A stretch of DNA of 59,210 nucleotides from RBC101 sp052387735 (GTDB taxonomy: Bacteria; Gemmatimonadota; Gemmatimonadetes; Gemmatimonadales; Gemmatimonadaceae). This document shows, one piece after another, positions 25,464 through 33,351 of this stretch. The stretch spans positions 1 through 59,210 of the forward strand of contig JBQTIW010000057.1 in the NCBI GenBank assembly GCA_052387735.1. Reading direction: 5' to 3'. The position numbers were made by a program, and so were the translations under genes. The notes beneath the pieces were generated by a model. That model made no database searches. It worked only from the letters and a program-made list of their open reading frames with translations, and was not told the origin of the DNA. Position 1 is the first letter of the stretch. Each line of letters begins with the position of its first letter.

Positions 25464-25747
25464 GCGGCCTCCCCGACGGTCGTCGCCGGCGGCAGCGTGG
25501 AGAAGAACCGCTGCAATTGCGCATCGAACATGTAGGTCGATCCTGTCACGAGGGTGTTGGGCCCGTCCGCGGTCACGGCAATCGCCACTTCCTCACCTCC
25601 CTGGCCACGAAGCGTGATGTGCCGGTCGCTCTCCTGCTCCACAAACGCGGCATATAGCGAGTTGCGCCGCGCGAAGAAGTCGCCCGCCGCGCGAAGTACG
25701 CTGGAGGGATCGCGGGATGTGATGTGAGTGAAGATGGACTGAGGCAT
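25460..25747 (-). CDS. Small protein heading the MoxR/ubiquitin-fold operon
   Basis: 95 aa, soluble, no signal peptide. Starts MPQSIFTHITSRDPSSVL and includes AAFVEQESDRHITLRG, then VTADGPNTLVTGSTYMFD. Predicted as a helix followed by beta strands; I recognise no family. ATG 25747 follows directly on the C-rich arm of the repeat upstream, with no Shine-Dalgarno sequence. The 4-nt overlap with the ubiquitin-fold gene makes a shared complex plausible. Function unknown. Confidence 0.6.
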   Translation of the reverse strand: MPQSIFTHITSRDPSSVLRAAGDFFARRNSLYAAFVEQESDRHITLRGQGGEEVAIAVTADGPNTLVTGSTYMFDAQLQRFFSTLPPATTVGEAA

Positions 25748-25752
25748 TGCAG

Positions 25753-25867
25753 GCGGGTAGCGGGTAGCGGGTACAGGGTAGTGGGTGAGGCGTTAGGCGA
25801 TGGGCGATGGGCGATGGCTGACACGCAGCGCTTCCTGCACCCACTACCCGCTACCCGCCACCCACTC
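25753..25867. repeat. Self-complementary intergenic repeat (GGGTAGC type) with G-quadruplex motif
   Basis: Left arm: GCGGGTAGC (25753-25761) and GGGTAGTGGGT (25776-25786). Right arm: ACCCACTACCC (25839-25849) and GCTACCCGC (25850-25858). They are exact complements in properly nested order. Four GGG runs with 4-nt spacers at 25755-25778 meet the canonical G-quadruplex pattern. A GCGATGG tandem lies in the loop (25797-25817). The right arm also encodes the last residues and TAG stop of the upstream sensor kinase; the left arm abuts the start of the 95-aa gene. Confidence 0.8.
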
Positions 25868-27157
25868 ACAAGGAAGTTCAACGGTCATTGTCAGGCCTTC
25901 ATCCGCGGAGGACACCACAACCAGGTCGCCGCCTAACAGACGCGCGAGCTGTCGCGCCAGGGCGACGCCCAGTCCCGTGCCTCCCGTAATGCCTTCGATT
26001 GTCCGATACCCCTCCTGGAGCGCATCTCGCGCCTCCCGTGGGACCACAACAGCCGAGCTGTGAACGCGGTACCGGACGGTATCGTTGTCCGCGGCGTATC
26101 CGATTACCACTTCGTCCTCGGGAGCCCACTGCATCACCGTGGTGAGTAAGCTAGCGAGAATACGAGTCGTTTTCCGCCGGTCCGTGCGGAGGCGAATCGA
26201 CCTCTCGCCGCGCTCGGCCTGGCGCACGTGGGCGTTCCAGCTGTGGAACTCCACCACGCGGAGCGCGCCCTCGATCGCTTCGTGCGGCTCGAACTCGTCG
26301 GTATCGATGGGGACACCACCAGCCTGAAGGGCGGCGTACTCCAGCAGTTCGTCGACGCGCCACAGGAGCTGGTTCGCCGCCAGGTGGGCGCCCGCAAGGG
26401 TCGGCTCGGTGGATCCCGCCGCTCCCTGCAGCCTCTCGAGGGCAGTGATCACCGTGGTCACCGGCGTGCGGAGCTGGTCGGACGCGTTGGCGAGGAATTC
26501 GTCCTTGACCCGCCGCGCCTGGCGGACGGCCGCATACTGTCGCTCGAGCTCCGCGTTCGCTTCCAAAAATGCGGCGGTCGTCCGCCGAAGATTGTCGACG
26601 GCGTTCACCTTTTCGGCCGTGGCGGCCATCTGGTCGGCGACGAGCCGCATCAGGTGGCGTCGCTCCGGCGAGGGCGTCCCGGTCTCCGAGAAATAGAACG
26701 TCACCGCACCGAGGGTGCCGGCGGCATCCTCGAGCGGCAGTGCGACGAGCGAGCGGAACCCGAGCTCGGCCGCCACCTCGGCCCAATCCTCGAGCGCTTT
26801 GTCTGTGTTGACGTCGGGAACCTCGATCATTCTTCGCTCTGACGCCGCCTCACCGCTCGGCCCGAATCCGAGCCGGATCCGTGTCTCTCCCAGCCAGGGG
26901 CGGTACTTCGCGGGCCAGTTGAATGCCGCTGCGAGCCGCATCAACTCCGAGACCCCGTCGACGAGATAGACGGAGGCAAAGCTGGCCCCGATCAGTGGGC
27001 TGACGCGATCGAGCGCGAACTGGAAGACCTCCTCCGGCCGGTCCGCATTGAGAAACGTGTGCACGATCTCGCGGAGCGCAGTGAGCTCGCGCTGTGCGGG
27101 GTCCGGGGCCGGCGGTCGCGCGAAACGCTCGTGAGTGAGGATCTTGGAACGAGGCAC
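25844..27157 (-). CDS. GAF-domain sensor kinase with degenerate catalytic boxes
   Basis: 437 aa, from GTG 27157. Residues about 30-190 are a GAF sensor domain (VSPLIGASFASVYLVDG, LGFRSLVALPL). A helical segment leads to an H-box that reads KDEFLANASDQLRTPVTTV: the phospho-accepting His of SHELRTP is Asp here. The ATPase part keeps only the G2-like GGTGLGVALARQLARLLGG. The N-box lacks its Asn (RILASLLTTVMQW) and the DxGxG loop is replaced by VHSSAVVVP. It is probably a pseudokinase or GAF-based scaffold rather than an active kinase. Its tail and stop (WVAGSG, TAG) come from repeat DNA. Confidence 0.8.
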   Translation of the reverse strand: MPRSKILTHERFARPPAPDPAQRELTALREIVHTFLNADRPEEVFQFALDRVSPLIGASFASVYLVDGVSELMRLAAAFNWPAKYRPWLGETRIRLGFGPSGEAASERRMIEVPDVNTDKALEDWAEVAAELGFRSLVALPLEDAAGTLGAVTFYFSETGTPSPERRHLMRLVADQMAATAEKVNAVDNLRRTTAAFLEANAELERQYAAVRQARRVKDEFLANASDQLRTPVTTVITALERLQGAAGSTEPTLAGAHLAANQLLWRVDELLEYAALQAGGVPIDTDEFEPHEAIEGALRVVEFHSWNAHVRQAERGERSIRLRTDRRKTTRILASLLTTVMQWAPEDEVVIGYAADNDTVRYRVHSSAVVVPREARDALQEGYRTIEGITGGTGLGVALARQLARLLGGDLVVVSSADEGLTMTVELPCEWVAGSG

Positions 27158-27174
27158 GGGGGGAAGCTAAGTGA

Positions 27175-27226
27175 GTAGTGGGGTGTGGGTAGTGGGTGGC
27201 CTGTACTACCCACCACCCGCTACTTA
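27175..27226. repeat. Self-complementary intergenic repeat (GGGTAGTGGG type)
   Basis: GTGGGTAGT at 27185-27193 and ACTACCCAC at 27205-27213 form a perfect 9-bp stem with an 11-nt loop, extended imperfectly by GGGGTG and CACCACCCGC. The G-rich arm (27180-27199) has closely spaced G-runs. It fills the 62-bp gap between the SDR gene and the sensor kinase gene. On the minus transcript the C-rich arm lies just before the kinase GTG. Confidence 0.7.
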
Positions 27227-27903
27227 CTGGTCCTGGGCCGCGCCGCACGTACTTCGACCTGGTAGATCAGCGCGTGCCGCGGCATCGAGAGGATCGTGGC
27301 GATGCACTCGGCGACGTCCTCCGGTCGCAGGGACCAGTCGACCGCGGATCCGCCCGGCGACAGCTCCGTGGCCACGGATCCGGGCATCACGCAGGACACC
27401 TTCACCCCGGCATCGCGCACCTCGAGCATCAGGCTCTCGGTCAGCCCCAGCACGGCATGCTTGGTCGCTGCATAGCCACTCCCTCCCGCGAAGGCGGTGC
27501 GTCCGGTGATCGAGGCGACGTTGATCACGTGGCCGTGGCCTTTCGCGATCATGCCCGGAAGAACCGCTCGCGTGACATGATAGAGGGCGTTGAGGTTGAC
27601 GTCGACCATCCGGTGCCACTCGTCGGGCGTCAGCTCGACGAGTGGTTTCTTGTGCATCACGCCGGCGTTGTTGACGAGGACCTCACAGGTGACGCCCTCC
27701 AGTGCGAGCGCCAGCCCGGCGCGATCCTGCAGATCGACCTCGAGACCGGTGAACGTGCCGCCCAGGGCCGCGACCTCCTCGCCTAACGATTGCAGGGCAT
27801 CGCGGGAGCGGGCCAGCCCGATGATGTGGTGCGTCGACGCCAGTCGCCGCGCAATCGCGCGACCAATGCCCCGAGAGGCGCCGGTGATGAGTGCGGACGT
27901 CAA
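27220..27903 (-). CDS. Short-chain dehydrogenase/reductase
   Basis: 227 aa, with TTG start at 27903 preceded by GAAGG. Classical SDR motifs: ITGASRGIGRA at the extreme N-terminus, VLVNNAGVMHKKP about residue 80, Ser in NVASITGRT, and YAATKHAV (YxxxK). The length and SSITGR/GSVATELSP pattern resemble 3-oxoacyl-ACP-reductase-like or general carbonyl-reducing SDRs. The substrate is not deducible. It is flanked on both sides by self-complementary repeats, so it is probably not tightly co-transcribed with its neighbours. Confidence 0.9.
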   Translation of the reverse strand: MTSALITGASRGIGRAIARRLASTHHIIGLARSRDALQSLGEEVAALGGTFTGLEVDLQDRAGLALALEGVTCEVLVNNAGVMHKKPLVELTPDEWHRMVDVNLNALYHVTRAVLPGMIAKGHGHVINVASITGRTAFAGGSGYAATKHAVLGLTESLMLEVRDAGVKVSCVMPGSVATELSPGGSAVDWSLRPEDVAECIATILSMPRHALIYQVEVRAARPRTSK

Positions 27904-27911
27904 TTGGACCT

Positions 27912-28046
27912 TCGGGACGAGTGGACGAGTGGACGGGAGTCAAACCAAGATCTGGCCCAGTGGGAAGGAGAGCAATGCTCTCGACCTGTCCACTCGCTAC
28001 TCGTCCACTCGTCGACTCGTCGACTCGTCGACTCGTGCCGTACGCG
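27912..28046. repeat. Self-complementary intergenic repeat (GAGTGGAC / CGACTCGT type)
   Basis: ACGAGTGGACGAGT (27917-27930) is the exact reverse complement of ACTCGTCCACTCGT (27999-28012), a 14-bp pairing. The right arm continues as a perfect 8-bp tandem (GACTCGTC) of about three units at 28009-28036. It overlaps the 3' end of the M20 peptidase gene, so the tail of that protein (DEWTRTARVDESTSRRVDE) is repeat-encoded. Confidence 0.75.
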
Positions 28047-29400
28047 TCCACTCGTCTACAATCCCGCACGTCAACCAGAGTCCGAACCCCACCGCGTTCA
28101 CGCGCACTCGTTCGTCGTGCCCGTGCATGCGGGACTCATCCTCCTGTGTGAGAGGAAAGGGGAGGAGGCCATAGCAGGGAATCCCCGCACGACGGAGCAT
28201 GGCCGAGTCTGTGGCGCCGGTGCTGAGATATGGCACCGTTATGATCGATGGGTCCAGTCGCGAGATCGCGTGGCGGATCGCGACAAACGCGGGAGCCTCC
28301 GGCGAGGAGGCTGGGGCCTCGGTGCCACTGGCCTTGACGCTGAACTCCAGGTTCGGCTCGTTCGCTACGTGCCGAAGGCGGACGAGCACGTCGTCGATCG
28401 AATGACCGGGCAGCGTACGGACGTTGAGCGTCGCGTGCGCCTCGGTCGGGATCACATTCGACCGGATGCCGCCGCTCACCAGCGTGGGCGAGATCCCATT
28501 GCGCATCACCGCGTCGAGCAGCGGAACAGCGCTCAGCACGCCGGCGCCCCGCTCCCTGCGCGCCGGATCGTCGCTGGCCACGTCCGCCATCGCCGCGCGT
28601 ACGGTCTCGTCAGGCCAAACAGCCGACAGCGACAGAAAGTAGTCACGCGTGATGTCCAGGAGCGCCAACGGCTCGCGGTGCTCGGAGATCCGCGCCAGAG
28701 CGCGCGAGAGCCTGACGATGGCATTGCCGTCGTGGGGCACGGCGGCGTGACCCCCGGGGCCACGGGCTGTCACGGTCACGTTATGCGGCACCTTTTCCGA
28801 GCATTGGACCGCCGCATAGATCGGACGTCCGTCGATCACGCGGATCCGGCCCCCTTCGTTCAGGGCGAACTCGGCGTCAATCAGGTCCCGATGATGCGCG
28901 AGGACCCAATCGATCCCGTAGTCGCTGCCGGCTTCCTCATCCGACGTGGCGAGGAAGATCAGGTCGCGGTCAGGAAGCTCCCCGGTAGCACGCACGGAGC
29001 GCTGGAGCAGCAGCGTCGCCTGCAGGTTCGTGGCCAGCATTCCCTTGTCGTCGATGGCACCCCGGCCGTAGACGTAGCCCTCATCGATCCCCGCAGAGAA
29101 GGGATGCTGGCGCCACTTCTCACGCTCCACGCCGACAACGTCCATGTGCGCCATGAGGAGGCACGGCCGGGCTCGCCCGGACCCGCGGACCCGAGCAATC
29201 ACCGCGCCACGACCGGGGGCGGGCTCGAACAGCTCGGCGTCAACGCCCGCGCCTCGGAGCACGTCGACCAGGTATCGGGCGACCCCGATCTCGTTGCCGG
29301 GTGGGTTGACCGATTCGATGCGGATCAGTGCCTGCAGATGCTGGATGGTTTCCCACAGCACCGACTCGCGCTCCGCATCGGGAAGACTGGAGATTCGCAT
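27997..29400 (-). CDS. M20-family metallopeptidase (dipeptidase/ArgE/DapE-like)
   Basis: 467 aa; ATG 29400 (MRISSLPDAERESVLWET) chosen since the family begins about here. Di-zinc site landmarks: AHMDVVG (first His/Asp), GAIDDKG (bridging Asp), SDEEAGSDYG (catalytic Glu pair), and the dimerisation domain with GPGGHAAVPH. These mark an M20 aminoacylase/carboxypeptidase of the ArgE/DapE/CPG2 group, hydrolysing an amide bond next to a free carboxylate; the substrate is uncertain. The C-terminal 20 residues or so are encoded by the CGACTCGT tandem repeat and probably not functional. Lies 70 bp after GlyRS. Confidence 0.9.
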   Translation of the reverse strand: MRISSLPDAERESVLWETIQHLQALIRIESVNPPGNEIGVARYLVDVLRGAGVDAELFEPAPGRGAVIARVRGSGRARPCLLMAHMDVVGVEREKWRQHPFSAGIDEGYVYGRGAIDDKGMLATNLQATLLLQRSVRATGELPDRDLIFLATSDEEAGSDYGIDWVLAHHRDLIDAEFALNEGGRIRVIDGRPIYAAVQCSEKVPHNVTVTARGPGGHAAVPHDGNAIVRLSRALARISEHREPLALLDITRDYFLSLSAVWPDETVRAAMADVASDDPARRERGAGVLSAVPLLDAVMRNGISPTLVSGGIRSNVIPTEAHATLNVRTLPGHSIDDVLVRLRHVANEPNLEFSVKASGTEAPASSPEAPAFVAIRHAISRLDPSIITVPYLSTGATDSAMLRRAGIPCYGLLPFPLTQEDESRMHGHDERVRVNAVGFGLWLTCGIVDEWTRTARVDESTSRRVDE

Positions 29401-29470
29401 GAGCGCAAGAGACGTCAGGGGCGCCCGGACCCGGTTTTGCACGGGCACGATCCCTTTCCGCTTCCCCTCG

Positions 29471-30814
29471 TTAGAGAACCCGCACCGACAGGTATTCGAG
29501 CACGCGATCCGCGGCCACACGATGCTGGGCGAGCGTGTCGCGATCGCGCACAGTGAGCGTTCCGTCCTGCATCGTCTGACCGTCGACCGTCAGGCAGAAT
29601 GGCGTGCCCACCTCATCCTGCCGCCGGTACCGCCGCCCAATGGCGCCGCTCTCGTCGTAGAAGACCGGGAACCGCGCCCGCAGTTCCTTGGCGAGCTTTT
29701 CGGCGAGCTCCGGCATGCCGTCCTTCTTGACCAGCGGAAAGATGCCAGCCTTCACGGGGGCAAGTCGCGGATCCAGCCCGAGCACGACCCGTCCCTCCTG
29801 CTCCCCGGGCACCGCTTCTTCGCGATACCCGTTCACCAACAGGGCGAGCGTCGTACGATCCGCGCCAACCGAGGTCTCGACGACAAACGGTGTGTAGCGC
29901 CGGTTGGAAACCTGGTCGACATACTCGAGGCGCTTCCCGGAGGATTCCTGGTGGCGCGACAGGTCGAAGTCGCCGCGATGGTGCACCCCCTCGATCTCCT
30001 GGAACCCGAGGCCGCCGCCGAAATCGAACTGGATGTCGAAGGCGGCGCGCGCGTAGTGCGCCAGCTCCTGCTCCGTGTGCTGGTGAAACAACAGGCGGTC
30101 CTCGGCCAGGCCTAACGCGCGGTGCCATTCCATCCGTTGGCCCCTCCAGAACTCGAACCATTGCATGTGGTCCGACTCGGGGTCGACGAAGAACTGCATC
30201 TCCATCTGCTCGAACTCGCGCGTTCGGAAAATGAAGTTGCCCGGGGTGATCTCGTTGCGGAACGCCTTGCCGATCTGGGCGATGCCGAACGGCACTTTCT
30301 GTCGCGACGCCTGCTGGACGTTCAGGAAGTTGACGTAGATGCCCTGCGCCGTTTCCGGACGGAGGTAGGCCACGCTCGCCGTGTCTTCCACCGGACCGAT
30401 GTGCGTCTTGAACATCAGATTGAACAGCCGCGGCTCGGTCAAGTCGCAGTCGGCGTGCTCCCCCGGATGTTTGCTCGGCTTTCGTGGACACTGGGCATCT
30501 TCGAGCTGGTCCGCCCGGAAGCGCGCCTTGCAAGCCTTGCAGTCGACCATCGGGTCAGTGAAGCCGGCCACGTGACCCGACGCCTCCCAAACCTTGGGAT
30601 GCATCAGAATCGACGAATCGAGCCCCTCGATGTCGTCGCGGGCCCGAACCATGGCGTTCCACCAGCGATCCTTGATGTTCCGCTTGAGCTCCGCCCCCAG
30701 CGGCCCGTAGTCCCACACCGCGCCGGCGCCACCGTAGATCTCAGAGGACTGGAAAATGAAACCGCGCCGCTTGCACAGCGACACGAGTTTGTCCATGACA
30801 TCAGGGTAGGGCAT
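29471..30814 (-). CDS. glyQS: Glycyl-tRNA synthetase (single-chain, class II)
   Basis: 447 aa; charges tRNA-Gly in the cytoplasm. ATG 30814 gives MPYPDVMDKLVSLCKRRGFIFQSSEIYGG, the usual start of the alpha2-type enzyme. Landmarks: GPLGAELKRN, a Zn-binding insertion (CKACKARF...CPRK...CDLTEPR), motif 2 FRNEITPGNFIFRTREFEQME, and motif 3 GADRTTLALL. The C-terminal anticodon domain (LAPVKAGIFPLVKK to the end) is present. This is the eukaryote/archaea-like one-chain type, not the glyQ/glyS alpha2beta2 form. The start codon follows a C-rich ACCCGTTC repeat. Confidence 0.97.
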   Translation of the reverse strand: MPYPDVMDKLVSLCKRRGFIFQSSEIYGGAGAVWDYGPLGAELKRNIKDRWWNAMVRARDDIEGLDSSILMHPKVWEASGHVAGFTDPMVDCKACKARFRADQLEDAQCPRKPSKHPGEHADCDLTEPRLFNLMFKTHIGPVEDTASVAYLRPETAQGIYVNFLNVQQASRQKVPFGIAQIGKAFRNEITPGNFIFRTREFEQMEMQFFVDPESDHMQWFEFWRGQRMEWHRALGLAEDRLLFHQHTEQELAHYARAAFDIQFDFGGGLGFQEIEGVHHRGDFDLSRHQESSGKRLEYVDQVSNRRYTPFVVETSVGADRTTLALLVNGYREEAVPGEQEGRVVLGLDPRLAPVKAGIFPLVKKDGMPELAEKLAKELRARFPVFYDESGAIGRRYRRQDEVGTPFCLTVDGQTMQDGTLTVRDRDTLAQHRVAADRVLEYLSVRVL

Positions 30815-30819
30815 TGCCA

Positions 30820-30846
30820 ACGAGTGAACGGGTGAACGGGTAACGC
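30820..30846. repeat. Short tandem repeat (GGGTGAAC type)
   Basis: AACGAGTGAACGGGTGAAC and GGGTAAC form about three 8-bp units directly upstream of the GlyRS start. The complementary unit ACCCGTTC occurs at 11742-11766 and ACCCGTTTACC at 49248-49284. No complementary arm is present locally. Confidence 0.55.
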
Positions 30847-30858
30847 GCGTAACCGCGT

Positions 30859-31626
30859 CTACTCCGAGGTCCCTGCGGCCTGCTCCGGCAAGATAAGGGA
30901 ATGGACTCCGGCGAGCACGGCCTTGGAAGCGATCCACTCCCACACGTCGTCTGCCGTGCGGAGGTCAGGCTCTCTGTGAAGCGCGTGGGCCAGGAGCCCT
31001 GTGGCGTTCGCTACCGCGAAGGAGACCCCCGAGAGGTTTCGTTCGTTGGCCACGCCGGGAATTGGCCGGGGAAATGGCGACGTCACGATGGTCCGACCTA
31101 ACGGTCCCTCGGTGACGCCGAGCGAGAGGCGCGGCGATGCATCATCCGCCGTGACGCCGATGACCCCACGCAGCGACCCCGGAAACCAGGGAAGCTCCCC
31201 TTCCCCACGTGCGGACACGACGAGTGCGCCATGTTCGGCGGCAACGAGCAGGGCTGCCTCGAACAGGGGCGTGTGCGCTGGGTTCGTGGTGCCGAGGCTC
31301 AGGTTGATCAGACGCGCCCCATTTCCGGCCGCCCACGAGATGGCCTGTGCCAGAATGCGAGCGCTGGTAGCCAGCTGCCGATCGAGCACGCGCACGGCGA
31401 TGAGCAGCGCCTGCGGTGCCTTCTCGCGAATCGCCGCGGCGACTGCGGTGCCGTGCCCCAATCGATCGGCGATGTCGGCGGGGTCATCGCCGACCAGGGC
31501 GATTCCGCCGGCCACGTCGCCCACGTGTGGGTGACCCGCGGCGATTCCGCTATCGATGACCGCGATACGCACGGCTCCCGCTCCGTCCCCGGTTCCCGGT
31601 GTCCACGTTAGGCGCCGGTCGGTCAC
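30859..31626 (-). CDS. qhpE: QhpE: subtilisin-like protease maturing the amine dehydrogenase gamma subunit
   Basis: 255-aa S8-family serine protease without signal peptide or prodomain. The catalytic triad is readable: Asp in IAVIDSGI (about residue 25), His in LGHGTAVAAA (about 59), oxyanion-hole NLSLG region, and Ser in NLSGVSFAVAN (about 223). The Ser context is GVSFA instead of the usual GTSMA. In Paracoccus the homologous QhpE removes the leader of the gamma subunit after QhpD has cross-linked it. It starts with a 4-nt overlap (ATGA) on the qhpF stop and is the last gene of the operon. Confidence 0.88.
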   Translation of the reverse strand: MTDRRLTWTPGTGDGAGAVRIAVIDSGIAAGHPHVGDVAGGIALVGDDPADIADRLGHGTAVAAAIREKAPQALLIAVRVLDRQLATSARILAQAISWAAGNGARLINLSLGTTNPAHTPLFEAALLVAAEHGALVVSARGEGELPWFPGSLRGVIGVTADDASPRLSLGVTEGPLGRTIVTSPFPRPIPGVANERNLSGVSFAVANATGLLAHALHREPDLRTADDVWEWIASKAVLAGVHSLILPEQAAGTSE

Positions 31627-33347
31627 GTGACGGTCACCGCCTGGCGAAACACCTGGGCGTAGGGTCCAGGTCGTTCCGACAGCTCCGACGGGTTTCCATC
31701 CTCGACAACCCGTCCGCCATCGAGCACGATCACACGATCGGCGAGTGCAGCCACCTGCGGTCGATGGGTGATCAGCAGGACGGTGCGCTCCCGCAACCAG
31801 GGACTCATGGCGCCGAACACGGCCGCTTCGGTGGCCGGATCGAGAGCGCCGGTCGCCTCATCGAGCACGAGGACTTTCGGCTCGGCCAGGAAGGCCCTGG
31901 CGAGTGCGAGCCGCTGGCGCTCACCGGACGAGAGCGCACGACCTCGTTCACCCAAAACGCTGTGGAGACCGGCTGGCGCAGCCTCGAGCCAGGAGCCGAG
32001 TCCGGCGAGGCGCAGCGCGTCGACCAGTCGCTCGTCGGTCGCCGCTGGTGCAGCACCGCGCTGGTTGTCCATCATCGATGCATGAAAAACGAACGGCTCG
32101 GTTTCCACCGCGGTGACCGCAGCTCGCACCGTGGCCAGGGGCAGGGTGCGCAGGTCATGTCCGTCGAGGAGCACCTGGCCCCGTTGCGGATCGGCATGGC
32201 GCACGAGGAGGTCGGCAAGCGTCGATTTGCCACCACCGCTCATGCCAATCAGCGCGACGATGGCGCCGGGCTCGATCCGCAGCGACACTCCGTCGAGCAC
32301 CACGCCACGGTCGAAGGCAAATGCCACGTCTCGCAGCTCGAGCGCACCGCCGGTGATGAGGGCCGGCGAGGGTGCGGACGCATCGGCGACGTCCACCGGA
32401 GCGTCGAGAATCTCCTGCACGCGTCGCAGCGACACCTTTGCCGTCGCGATGCTCGAGTAGAGTCCCATGAGGCCCTGCACAGGGGTCAGGAGCCGCATCT
32501 GGTAGGCGGCAAAGGCGACGAGTGTGCCCATGGAGATCGCGCCGCTGATCACGCGCCAGCCGCCGTAGAGGAAGACCGCTGCGCTCCCCACGGCGAGGAG
32601 CACGCCGGGAAGCCCGCCCGAGAGGTAGGTCAGGCGCCGCATGGCCATGAGTGCCGAGACGAAGCCTTGATTCCGCCGGCGGAACTCGTCCTCGGATCGC
32701 TGCTGCGCATTGTGCGCCACGAGGAGCTTCATCCCCTGCAGTGCTTCAATGAGGAACGTGCCTACCCCGGCACTGTGGTCGCGCACGACGGACACCGACG
32801 CCTCGAGACGCCGTCGGTAGACGATCAGCGCCCAGAACGCGGCGGGCAGCGCCAGCAGTCCAACAAGGAACAGCCGGACGTCGAGCACGACCAACATGAC
32901 CACGCTGCCGATCAGGTACACCAGCTGGCCCAACCAGGCGAGGGCGACCTCGGCGACGACCCGCTGCACTTCGGCGATGTCGCTGTTGACGCGAGAGGCG
33001 ATCTGCCCGAGGGGCGTGGCGGCAAAGTACCGTGGCGACAGTCGCTGCAGGTGCCGGAAGACGTCGAGCCGCATGTCGAACAGAATGTCCGCGGACACCC
33101 GCGTGTAGCGGAGGCCGCTCACTACGTTGACGAGGAGTCCGGCCGCTGTCAGCCCGAGGAACGCCGCGACCGTCCAGACGAGGGCGCCGAAGTCGCGTCC
33201 CAGCAGCGCTCGATCGACGAGCACCTTGGACAGAAAGGGCTGGACCAGCGACAGTCCCGTGCCGACGAGTGAAAGGACAACGACCGGCAGCAGGCGCGTC
33301 CAGTACGGACGGACGTAGCTGAGGGCTCGGCGGAGGTCGGTGGACAA
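31623..33347 (-). CDS. qhpF: QhpF: ABC exporter of the qhp operon
   Basis: 574 aa from a TTG at 33347. An ATG at 33437 is possible but would make the N-terminus from the repeat arm. It is a half-transporter with fused ABC domain: six membrane helices (LLPVVVLSLVGTGLSLV onward), then NBD with Walker A GMSGGGKST, Q-loop, signature LSSGERQRLALARAF and Walker B VLVLDEATGALD, H-loop LITHRP. In the qhp system this exporter is thought to translocate the processed gamma subunit, which lacks a normal signal peptide. Located between qhpB and qhpE; a long hairpin repeat separates it from qhpB. Confidence 0.88.
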   Translation of the reverse strand: MSTDLRRALSYVRPYWTRLLPVVVLSLVGTGLSLVQPFLSKVLVDRALLGRDFGALVWTVAAFLGLTAAGLLVNVVSGLRYTRVSADILFDMRLDVFRHLQRLSPRYFAATPLGQIASRVNSDIAEVQRVVAEVALAWLGQLVYLIGSVVMLVVLDVRLFLVGLLALPAAFWALIVYRRRLEASVSVVRDHSAGVGTFLIEALQGMKLLVAHNAQQRSEDEFRRRNQGFVSALMAMRRLTYLSGGLPGVLLAVGSAAVFLYGGWRVISGAISMGTLVAFAAYQMRLLTPVQGLMGLYSSIATAKVSLRRVQEILDAPVDVADASAPSPALITGGALELRDVAFAFDRGVVLDGVSLRIEPGAIVALIGMSGGGKSTLADLLVRHADPQRGQVLLDGHDLRTLPLATVRAAVTAVETEPFVFHASMMDNQRGAAPAATDERLVDALRLAGLGSWLEAAPAGLHSVLGERGRALSSGERQRLALARAFLAEPKVLVLDEATGALDPATEAAVFGAMSPWLRERTVLLITHRPQVAALADRVIVLDGGRVVEDGNPSELSERPGPYAQVFRQAVTVT

Positions 33348-33351
33348 CGGC

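Noticed and set aside
27990..28046. Possible CRISPR array from the CGACTCGT tandem units
   Set aside because: Units are 8 bp with no unique spacers and no cas genes; simple tandem repeat.
31599..33272. 557-codon plus-strand open frame
   Set aside because: Exactly antisense to the QhpF ABC exporter, whose Walker A, signature and Walker B motifs are clear; the plus product is low-complexity.
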